Source: Antarcticimicrobium luteum (lineage in GTDB: Bacteria > Pseudomonadota > Alphaproteobacteria > Rhodobacterales > Rhodobacteraceae). From it: DNA of 64,000 nt. Positions 26,077 to 33,021 of the stretch are shown one piece after another (the stretch's first letter is position 1; every line of letters starts with the position of its first letter). The translations under genes were made by a program, and so were the position numbers. The notes under the pieces were generated by a model. The model saw only the letters and a list, made by a program, of their open reading frames with translations. It made no database searches and was not told where the DNA came from. The stretch is from the NCBI RefSeq assembly GCF_004358185.1, contig NZ_SMUV01000053.1, positions 1 to 64,000 of the forward strand, given 5' to 3'.

Positions 26077-26093
26077 CTACGTACAACTAGGTA
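26077..26093. promoter_or_regulatory. phased direct repeats, candidate response-regulator site
   Basis: CTACGTA and CTAGGTA are spaced three bases apart, giving a 10-bp period, and lie in the 240-bp divergent region 129 bp from the kinase start and 96 bp from the TRAP start. Helically phased heptamers fit a NarL-type regulator binding as a tandem dimer. Confidence 0.4.
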
Positions 26094-26188
26094 TTCCGCT
26101 CGTTCCTGCGAACGGTTAACTTGCCTTCACCTTTCCCGCGTCCCGGCGCGGGGCTGACGAACGAATCCGAATGGGGAGGAAAACCGAA

Positions 26189-27274
26189 ATGGATCGTCGC
26201 TCTTTTTTGAGAACTTCTGCGCTGGGTGGCTCGGCCGCCGCCGCAACCGCACTGGCCGCGCCGGCCTACGCACAGGGCAAGCGCACCCTGACCATGGTCA
26301 CCACCTGGGGCCGTGGCCTTGCCGGTGTGCATGACGCCGCGCAGCGTGTCGCCGACAGCATCACCACGATGACCGACGGTCAGCTGACCGTCGACGTGAA
26401 GGCAGCGGGCGAGCTGGTTGGCGCCTTTGAGGTGTTCGACGCCGTGACCGCCGGTCAGGCCGACATGTACCACGCCGCCGACTATTACTTCACCGGTCAG
26501 CACCCGGGTTACCAGTACTTCACCTGCGCGCCCTTCGGCATGACCTCGCAGGAACTGGCGAACTGGTACTACCAGGACGGCGGCATGGAGCTGCACGACG
26601 AGCTGGGCCAGATCTTTGGTCTGAAATCCTTCCTCGGCGGCAACACCGGCGCCCAGGCTGGCGGCTGGTTCCGCAAGGAAATCAATGGTCCCGAAGATTT
26701 CAACGGCCTGAAGTTCCGGATGCCGGGCATGGGTGGCCAGGCGCTGGGCAAGCTGGGCGCCTCGATCCAGAACCTGCCGGGTTCGGAAGTGTACCAGGCG
26801 CTGGCCTCCGGCGCGATCGACGGCACCGAGTGGATCGGCCCCTGGGCGGACGAGAAGGCCGGCTTCCAGGAGATCACCAAGTTCTACTACACCGCCGGCT
26901 TCCACGAGCCGGGTGCGGGCCTGTCGGTTGCCACCAACCGCGACGTGTTCGAGAGCCTGCCGATGGCGCATCAGAAGGTGATCGAGATCGCCGCCTCCGA
27001 GTGCCACCAGTGGAACCTGGCACAGTTCCTGGCCAATAACGGTGCCGCGCTGCAGCGCTTGCAGGCCGGTGGCGTTCAGCTGATGGAATTCCCGGCGTCG
27101 GTCTGGGATGCCATGGGCCAGGCGGCCAAGGAAACCCTGGACGAGTACATGGACGACGAACTGTTCGCCAAGATCCGCAAAAGCGCGGAGGCCTCGATGA
27201 TGTCGTCCTCGGGCTGGATCCAGATGTCGGAAGGCGCCTATCGGAACCAGCGCGACCGCGTTCTGGGCGGCTAA
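26189..27274 (+). CDS. TRAP transporter substrate-binding protein (DctP family)
   Basis: Periplasmic binding protein of a TRAP transporter, 361 residues. The N-terminus has a Tat-type signal (RRSFLR, hydrophobic stretch, cleavage near APAYA), as in TakP-like keto-acid-binding members. The core contains the conserved arginine in GLKFRMPGMGGQ near residue 173 and an aromatic-rich pocket region (DGTEWIGPW). The start at 26189 follows GGGGAGGA by nine bases; the ATG at 26171 overlaps that site. Together with the two membrane subunits downstream and the divergent Cache-domain kinase it suggests uptake of a small carboxylate; the ligand is not proven. Confidence 0.93.
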   Translation: MDRRSFLRTSALGGSAAAATALAAPAYAQGKRTLTMVTTWGRGLAGVHDAAQRVADSITTMTDGQLTVDVKAAGELVGAFEVFDAVTAGQADMYHAADYYFTGQHPGYQYFTCAPFGMTSQELANWYYQDGGMELHDELGQIFGLKSFLGGNTGAQAGGWFRKEINGPEDFNGLKFRMPGMGGQALGKLGASIQNLPGSEVYQALASGAIDGTEWIGPWADEKAGFQEITKFYYTAGFHEPGAGLSVATNRDVFESLPMAHQKVIEIAASECHQWNLAQFLANNGAALQRLQAGGVQLMEFPASVWDAMGQAAKETLDEYMDDELFAKIRKSAEASMMSSSGWIQMSEGAYRNQRDRVLGG

Positions 27275-27296
27275 CCCGCACTTCGATACATCAACG

Positions 27297-27323
27297 GCAG
27301 GCTCGCCTTCGGGGCGGGCCTGC
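27297..27323 (+). other. intercistronic hairpin between TRAP binding protein and permease genes
   Basis: An 11-bp stem with one G-T pair and a TTCGG loop lies 22 bp after the binding-protein stop. With only ATTT following, it is likely a processing or partial-termination hairpin that keeps the binding protein in excess over the membrane subunits. Confidence 0.55.
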
Positions 27324-27383
27324 ATTTGCAGTAGCCGCTGCAAAACCCGTAGCCGACAAGAAAATCAAGGGGGATGAACCGTC

Positions 27384-28274
27384 ATGCTGGATGCGCTGGG
27401 CTGGTTCTTCGGCAATATCCTCGGGGCCTTTGTCAACTTTTTCACCGCCGTCACCAATCCGAGCCTGTGGCTGGACTGGTCGGACAAACAGGCGATCATG
27501 CGGTTTGTCTATTACGGCGGCTCGGTCGAGTTCTTCTTCGTGGTCTTCACCGCCTTTCTGGTGCTGACCGTGGTGGGGCTGATCTGGGGCCGGGTGATGT
27601 GGGGCACCGTGCGTGTACTGGAAGGGTTCGCCAATACAATCGGCCGGTTCTTTGCCTGGGCCGGTCTGATCATGGTGATCCAGCAGATCGTCATCGTCTT
27701 CATCCAGCGGATCTTTGCCCGCCCGGATATCTCGATCGGCTTCGGCATCCCGATCCAGTTCGACATCAGCTGGTTCGGCGAAGAGCTCAAGCTCTATAAT
27801 GCGATGGTCGTGGCGCTCTGTGCCTCTTACACCTTTGTGCAGGGCGGTCACGTGCGCGTCGATCTGCTGTATGCGCCGGTGCGCTTTCGCACCAAGAAGG
27901 TGATCGACATGTTCGGCGCGCTGTTCTTCATGATGCCGATGTCCGTTCTGATCTGGATGTATGGCTGGTTCTTCCTGTGGCGGCATCTTATCGTGCCGAA
28001 ACCCTCGGCCAGCGATCAGCTTGACCGTCTGCTGATGAAATCCCGGGCGCTGCGCTGGAACGTGGAGACCATCGGGTTCAGTCCGAACGGATTCAACGGA
28101 TACTTCCTGTTCAAGATCCTGCTGTGCAGCTTTGCGGCAATGATCTTCATCCACTCCATCGCCGTGCTCTACCGGTCCTTCATGGAATTCCGCGAAGGCG
28201 TGGGAAGCGAAAACAAGTACCTCGACAAGGATACACTTGGCGAGGGCGAAGAAGCCTACGAAGGCGCTCATTAA
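27384..28274 (+). CDS. TRAP transporter small permease (DctQ family), long form
   Basis: The small membrane subunit, 296 residues, longer than the usual 160-230. Four helices are visible: around residues 45-75, 90-115, 130-160 and 245-270. Between the third and fourth there is an extra segment of about 60 residues (FLWRHLIVPKPSASDQ onwards) that accounts for the length. The ATG follows a GGGGGATG site. It lies 18 bp before the large permease. Confidence 0.9.
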   Translation: MLDALGWFFGNILGAFVNFFTAVTNPSLWLDWSDKQAIMRFVYYGGSVEFFFVVFTAFLVLTVVGLIWGRVMWGTVRVLEGFANTIGRFFAWAGLIMVIQQIVIVFIQRIFARPDISIGFGIPIQFDISWFGEELKLYNAMVVALCASYTFVQGGHVRVDLLYAPVRFRTKKVIDMFGALFFMMPMSVLIWMYGWFFLWRHLIVPKPSASDQLDRLLMKSRALRWNVETIGFSPNGFNGYFLFKILLCSFAAMIFIHSIAVLYRSFMEFREGVGSENKYLDKDTLGEGEEAYEGAH

Positions 28275-28292
28275 AGCAAGGGACAGCCAAGA

Positions 28293-30647
28293 ATGCTATT
28301 CGGTCTTGATGGCGTCGAACTCGGCCTGATCATCCTCTTTCTCTGCCTGTTCGGGGGCATCCTTTCGGGTTTTCCGGTGGCCTTTGCCATTGGCGGCGCC
28401 GGGATCATCTCGTTCGGGATCATTGCCGCGCTCGACAGCGCGGGCTTGCTGATCCATCAGGCGATCGACACCTCCTCCCAGGCCTATAACGACCTGGTCA
28501 ATTCCGGTATCAAGCCGGATGCCATTTCGGTGTTCCGATATCCGGATCTACCACGGGCGGCGGAATCGGTGTTTCCCGGCGGCTGGGAACTGGCGCTGGA
28601 CCGCAACGTCTCGTTCATCGTCAACCGGATGAACGAACGGGTGCTGGCGGGCCAGTCGATCGAAACGCTGCTCGCGGTGCTGATGTTCGTTCTGATGGGC
28701 ATCACGCTGGAGCGCTCCAAGATCGCCAACGACCTGCTGACCACCATGGCGCGGGTGTTCGGTCCGCTGCCGGGCGGTCTGGCGGTGTCGATCGTGGTGG
28801 TGGGCGCGTTCCTGGCCGCCTCGACCGGGATCGTCGGCGCCACCGTGGTGACGATGGGCCTGCTGGCGTTGCCGACCATGCTGCGCAACAACTACTCACC
28901 CGAACTGGCGACGGGCGTGATCGCGGCGAGCGGCACGCTGGGGCAGATCATCCCGCCCTCGATCGTTATCGTTCTGCTGGGGACGCTGGCCGGCGATCTT
29001 TATTCCACCGCGCAGGAGGCCCGCGCCAACGCGGCGGGCTGTTCCGACGCGCTGACCTATCTGGGTGAGCCGGCGGTGGTTTCGGTCGGCACGCTGTTCC
29101 AGGCGGCGCTGCTGCCGGGGATTCTTCTGGCGGTGCTCTATGCGCTCTATGCCTTCGTTTATGCGCTGCTGAACCCGGAAAAGGCCCCTGCGGTCGCGCT
29201 GGGCGCGGCGAACAACGAGCCGATCACCCGCGGCGAGGCGCTGGGCTGGTTCCTCGCGGCTCCGATCGGGATCATCGGCGGCGCCATCCTGCTGGCCAAT
29301 GTCGGTCTGGTCGGCAGTCAGGATCTGACCGTGTCGAGCTATTCCAATGCCGCCGAGGCTGCCAGCCTGCGCACCAATGTCGGCGAGGAATGCAAGGCCG
29401 CGATGATCGATCTGCACGGCCAGTCCGCCTGGGACAAGGCGGTCGAGGAGCAGGCTTCGATCGACGCCGCCGGCGCCGATGTGGAAAGCCACAAGCTCAG
29501 CGACGAGGAACTGGTTCAGGCACGTGCCGACAAGATCGCTGCGGCGGCGCCGATCGGGTCGGGCATTGCCATCCTGATCGTGCTGCTGGGGCTGGTTCTG
29601 GCGATGGCGCGCGGCATTTCGCCGTCCTCCGATCCCAAGCCGCTGATCCTCGGGGCGATGGGGCTCTTGCTGGCCGTCCTGGTGGATGTGACCTTGGTCG
29701 CGCCCACCACCTCTCCGGGGGTGACGGCGCTGCTGATGGCGCTGCCCTTCGCTCTGGCGCTGTACGGCTGCAAACAGGCCGCCGCACGGCTGGCCACCAA
29801 CGACCTGATCCGGGTGGTGTTCCCGCCGCTGGTTCTGATCGTGGCGGTGCTGGGGTCGATCCTGGGCGGGATCACCAATCCGACGCCCGCCGCGGCGCTG
29901 GGCGCGGGCGGCGCGATCATGCTGGCCGCCTATCGCAAGCTGCAGGATCAGGGCCGGTCGGGCAATGTGATCATCTGGTCCACCTTCGCGATCATCATCT
30001 GCATCCTGATCGGGGTCAACTTTGACCTGCGGATCAACCAGGGTGGGGTCAGCGTCGAAAGCTGGATCGCCTTCTTCGGGGCCTACGGCGCCTATCTCTA
30101 TGCGCTGTTCGGCCTGTTCTACGGCTGCTGGGTTCTGTTTTCGGGCGGCGTGCTCACCCCGGTGGTGCGCGAGACGGCCAAGGTCACCTCGATGGTGTTC
30201 ACCATCCTGATCGGCTCGCAACTGCTGAACCTGGTGGTCATCTCCTTCGGGGGCGAGCATTACATCCAGCAATTCCTCAAGAGCTTCGACAACGAGTTCA
30301 AGGTCTTCCTGATCGTGATGCTGGTGCTCTTCATCCTGGGCTTCGTGCTCGACTTCCTCGAGATCATCTACATCGTGATCCCGATCGTCGGGCCGGTGAT
30401 CTACGGCGGCTCGTTCGATCCCAAATGGGTGACCATCATGGTGGCGGTGAACCTGCAGACCTCGTTCCTCACGCCGCCGTTCGGATTTGCGCTGTTCTAC
30501 CTGCGAGGGGTGGCTCCGGCGGAGGTCACGACGGGCCACATCTACCGCGGGGTTCTGCCCTTTGTGCTGATCCAGGTCGGGGGCCTTGCGCTGTTGTGGT
30601 TCTTCCCCGGTATCGTCACCATCGTGCCGGCGTTGATGCCGAACTGA
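28293..30647 (+). CDS. TRAP transporter large permease (DctM family), 784-residue form
   Basis: The transport subunit, with family motifs GTLGQIIPPSIVIVLLG near residue 213 and NLQTSFLTPPFGFALFY near residue 720. The usual length is about 430-460 residues; this one has 784. The extra material lies mainly between about residues 240 and 560 and includes a soluble segment of about 80 residues (AAEAASLRTNVGEECKAA to VQARADK) plus several additional hydrophobic helices. The reading frame is intact and codon use is uniform. The matching long DctQ suggests a subfamily of enlarged TRAP transporters rather than an artefact. Confidence 0.9.
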   Translation: MLFGLDGVELGLIILFLCLFGGILSGFPVAFAIGGAGIISFGIIAALDSAGLLIHQAIDTSSQAYNDLVNSGIKPDAISVFRYPDLPRAAESVFPGGWELALDRNVSFIVNRMNERVLAGQSIETLLAVLMFVLMGITLERSKIANDLLTTMARVFGPLPGGLAVSIVVVGAFLAASTGIVGATVVTMGLLALPTMLRNNYSPELATGVIAASGTLGQIIPPSIVIVLLGTLAGDLYSTAQEARANAAGCSDALTYLGEPAVVSVGTLFQAALLPGILLAVLYALYAFVYALLNPEKAPAVALGAANNEPITRGEALGWFLAAPIGIIGGAILLANVGLVGSQDLTVSSYSNAAEAASLRTNVGEECKAAMIDLHGQSAWDKAVEEQASIDAAGADVESHKLSDEELVQARADKIAAAAPIGSGIAILIVLLGLVLAMARGISPSSDPKPLILGAMGLLLAVLVDVTLVAPTTSPGVTALLMALPFALALYGCKQAAARLATNDLIRVVFPPLVLIVAVLGSILGGITNPTPAAALGAGGAIMLAAYRKLQDQGRSGNVIIWSTFAIIICILIGVNFDLRINQGGVSVESWIAFFGAYGAYLYALFGLFYGCWVLFSGGVLTPVVRETAKVTSMVFTILIGSQLLNLVVISFGGEHYIQQFLKSFDNEFKVFLIVMLVLFILGFVLDFLEIIYIVIPIVGPVIYGGSFDPKWVTIMVAVNLQTSFLTPPFGFALFYLRGVAPAEVTTGHIYRGVLPFVLIQVGGLALLWFFPGIVTIVPALMPN

Positions 30648-30669
30648 TCGCGGTCAGACCGAGACAAGG

Positions 30670-30697
30670 AAAAGGGGCCCGCGCGGGCCCCTTTTTT
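30670..30697. terminator. bidirectional terminator after the TRAP operon
   Basis: A perfect 18-bp GC palindrome (30674-30691) is flanked by four A's on the left and six T's on the right. It can end the rightward TRAP transcript and the leftward bpt transcript. Confidence 0.85.
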
Positions 30698-30767
30698 CAT
30701 ATGATGGCGCGGTTGTCGGCTGATCGGGGTGCGGATCGCGCTTCGGATCGATCTGGGCGCGGCGGGA

Positions 30768-31589
30768 TCAGGCCCGCGTCGGGCGCCGGTCGGGCAGCGA
30801 GATGTTGGCGACCTGCTCGGCGATCGGCTCGGTGCCTGCCGGATGCAGGGCGGCGGAAAAGGCATCGGGATCGGAAACCCTCTTCCAGCCGCCGCCGGAA
30901 TAGACCTCGAGCCCCGCGAAATTGGACTTGTAGCCCATCTTGGGGCTGCCGGGCACCCAGTAGCCCAGGTAGACATAAGGCAGCCCGTTTTCGCGCGCGA
31001 TCTCGATATGATCGAGGATCATCCAGGTGCCGAGAGAGGCCTGCGGCAGATCCGGGGTGTAGAAGGAATAGACCATGCTCACCCCGTCCTCGAGCACGTC
31101 GGTCAGGCTGACCGCGATCAGCGTCTGCGCGCCGGGGTCGGTATATTCCACGACGCGGCTGCGGATCGGGGTCTCTTCGATCATCGCGGCGAATTCGAAC
31201 ACGTCCATGTCGGCCATGCCGCCATCGGCGTGGCGGGTATCCAGATAGCGCCGGAACAGGGCATACTGATCCTCGGTCGCCCAGGGCGAGGTCGCCCGCC
31301 GGGTCAGATGCGCGTTGCGCCGAACGGCGCGTTTCTGGCTTTTCGACGGGCGAAAGGCCGCCACGTCGATCCGCGCCGAGAGGCAGGCCGCGCAGTCCGA
31401 ACAGGAGGGCCGGTAGAGCACGTTTTGCGACCGGCGGAACCCCTGCTGCGACAGCGCGTTGTTCACCCGGTCCGCCCCTTCGCCCTGAAGCGCGGTGAAC
31501 AGCTTTCGCTCCATCCGGCCCTCGAGATAGGGGCAGGGCTGAGGGGCCGTCACATAGAATTGCGGCGCGATGGGCAGCGTATGGCGCAT
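30768..31589 (-). CDS. bpt: aspartate/glutamate leucyltransferase (Bpt; N-end rule)
   Basis: Transfers leucine from Leu-tRNA to proteins with N-terminal Asp or Glu, marking them for ClpAP degradation. The 273-residue product shows CPYLEGR near residue 20, [16 protein letters not shown] near residue 60, and the C-terminal domain with [18 protein letters not shown] near residue 215, all typical of the ATE/Bpt family. Bacterial members of this length are leucyl- rather than arginyl-transferases, which is family knowledge. The ATG at 31589 follows GGGAGAT; the longer reading adds 27 unlikely residues. Confidence 0.92.
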   Translation of the reverse strand: MRHTLPIAPQFYVTAPQPCPYLEGRMERKLFTALQGEGADRVNNALSQQGFRRSQNVLYRPSCSDCAACLSARIDVAAFRPSKSQKRAVRRNAHLTRRATSPWATEDQYALFRRYLDTRHADGGMADMDVFEFAAMIEETPIRSRVVEYTDPGAQTLIAVSLTDVLEDGVSMVYSFYTPDLPQASLGTWMILDHIEIARENGLPYVYLGYWVPGSPKMGYKSNFAGLEVYSGGGWKRVSDPDAFSAALHPAGTEPIAEQVANISLPDRRPTRA

Positions 31590-31680
31590 GGATCTCCCGC
31601 GGGGTTTCCGGCGGATGATAACAACGCATCCAAAGGCCGCCAAGTGGCGATTGGCCGGGGGGCAGGCCACGTATATCGGT

Positions 31681-32118
31681 TCAGAACAATGCCCTGCGGT
31701 TCAGGGCGACTGTACCCAGAACAGTATCGCTGAGGCCCTGACCCCGCGCCCCGGTCAGCATCATGACCACCGAGATCACCTGCAGGACCGGCACCGCGAG
31801 GCTGATGGTGTAGCCGGCGGTATGGGCCACCGCCTGGCCCAGATCCAGCCGCGCCCCATGGGCATCGCGCAGCTCGATTCCGGCAAAGCGCATGCCCCAG
31901 GTGGCCGATCCGGCGGCAAGCGTCACCACCCGATAGGCAAAGCCGAGGACCGCAAACAGCAGCGGCCAGATGAAAAGGCCGACAAAGGCGGTGGCCAAGA
32001 CCACCCCCAGGCAGAGCACGAAGGTCACCACGCTGTCGATCAGCCAGGCGATCAGGCGCTTTGCGGGGACGGCATCGTAGAATTGCGGCTGGTCGAACGG
32101 GTCGGGCAGGGCGGACAT
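31681..32118 (-). CDS. RDD family membrane protein
   Basis: A 145-residue membrane protein with the RDD-domain layout: a first helix preceded by [13 protein letters not shown], in which the family's conserved Arg and Asp are visible, a second helix pair, and a late [17 protein letters not shown] motif near residue 85. Function is unknown in general; some relatives act in ion transport. ATG at 32118 is chosen over a TTG six codons earlier. A strong GC hairpin separates it from the DUF2852 gene upstream. Confidence 0.82.
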   Translation of the reverse strand: MSALPDPFDQPQFYDAVPAKRLIAWLIDSVVTFVLCLGVVLATAFVGLFIWPLLFAVLGFAYRVVTLAAGSATWGMRFAGIELRDAHGARLDLGQAVAHTAGYTISLAVPVLQVISVVMMLTGARGQGLSDTVLGTVALNRRALF

Positions 32119-32139
32119 GGATGCAAACCTTGGCAAAGG

Positions 32140-32177
32140 GAAACCGCCCCGGGGCGCGAACGGCCCCGGGGCGTGTC
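32140..32177 (-). terminator. hairpin downstream of the DUF2852 gene
   Basis: Two copies of the self-complementary GCCCCGGGGC run pair over 11 bp around a seven-base loop. The leftward tail is GTTTCCCTTT, so it is a weak terminator or a stabilising hairpin. Confidence 0.5.
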
Positions 32178-32191
32178 ATCTGTCGGCGGGA

Positions 32192-32641
32192 TCAGGAGCC
32201 GGACGGCTCCAGCGCGTCGCCGCGGCGGGTCTCGTCGGCGGCGCGGCGGGCACGGGCGTCCATGAACTGGTCGAACTCGGACTTGTCCTTGGCCTCGCGC
32301 AGACGTTCCAGAAAGGCCTCGAATTCCATCTGTTCCTGCTCCAGCCGGCGCAGGGTCTCGGTCTTGTAGGAATCGAAGGCGGTGTTGCCGGTCGAGGTCA
32401 TCGGCCCCATACCGCGAAAATAGTTACGGTGCTGATGGCGGTTGCGGCAGGCGGTGCTGAACATGCGTTTGCTCCAGATCATATAGGCAAGAAGGGCGAG
32501 GCCGATGGGCCAGAACAGGATAAAGCCCAGAACCATGGCGGCGATCCAGGCACCTTTGCCCTTGTCGTCAAACCAGGCTTCGGTCCGGGCGAGCCAACCG
32601 GGGCGCGAGACAGCAGGGGCTGCGTCGGTAAACGTGGTCAT
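32192..32641 (-). CDS. DUF2852 family protein
   Basis: A 149-residue protein with an N-terminal cytosolic tail, one or two hydrophobic segments (AWIAAMVLGFILFWPIGLAL, residues about 31-50), and a charged C-terminal coiled coil (TETLRRLEQEQMEFEAFLER). This is the DUF2852 arrangement found in alphaproteobacteria, with no established function. ATG at 32641 follows GGAGAAAC by nine bases. Its upstream region carries two similar 19-bp palindromes, so it is likely under specific control. Confidence 0.82.
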   Translation of the reverse strand: MTTFTDAAPAVSRPGWLARTEAWFDDKGKGAWIAAMVLGFILFWPIGLALLAYMIWSKRMFSTACRNRHQHRNYFRGMGPMTSTGNTAFDSYKTETLRRLEQEQMEFEAFLERLREAKDKSEFDQFMDARARRAADETRRGDALEPSGS

Positions 32642-32666
32642 TGTCGGTTTCTCCAGATCAGGGTTG

Positions 32667-32685
32667 ATGTAAATGCCTTTCACAT
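32667..32685. promoter_or_regulatory. operator-like palindrome, copy 1
   Basis: ATGTAAA-N5-TTCACAT, an imperfect 19-bp palindrome 26 bp upstream of the DUF2852 start. It is followed by ATTATT, as is copy 2. Confidence 0.5.
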
Positions 32686-32725
32686 TATTGAATGTCGGCG
32701 TGCCCGGTCCGCTTTGCAAGACATG

Positions 32726-32744
32726 ATGTGAATGTTTTTTACAT
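32726..32744. promoter_or_regulatory. operator-like palindrome, copy 2
   Basis: ATGTGAA-N5-TTTACAT, the same design as copy 1 with arms differing by one base, centred 59 bp away. Both copies also share the flanks G before and TATT after. Confidence 0.5.
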
Positions 32745-33021
32745 TATTTTTATTGTTAAATAAAATCAGGTATTTGCGGGGATGTGGTGGCGGCTGATCC
32801 GGAAGTATGTGGCATTCAGGCGGCATTCGGTGGGGTCGGCCCGTTCGCTGCCGTGTCCCCGAACGCCATCCGCCGCGTGCGCGCGGCCGCGCTCCATGCC
32901 GCCCATGTTCACCGGGCGGGGGCCGGGGCAAAGGATCGGGGCAGGGGATCGGCGCACGATCCGGTCCAAATCGCGCTTTTGGCGCATTGACCTTGCACCG
33001 CGCCGCACGCAACCTGCCGCC

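Larger units (their letters stand above)
32642..33021. other. 380-bp divergent intergenic region between the DUF2852 gene and glnE
   Basis: The left 120 bp is unusually A/T-rich and holds two operator-like palindromes. The right part, about 32780-33021, is GC-rich and open in several frames, including in-frame extensions of glnE, but lacks coding character; it probably holds the glnE promoter, which I cannot place. Confidence 0.5.
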
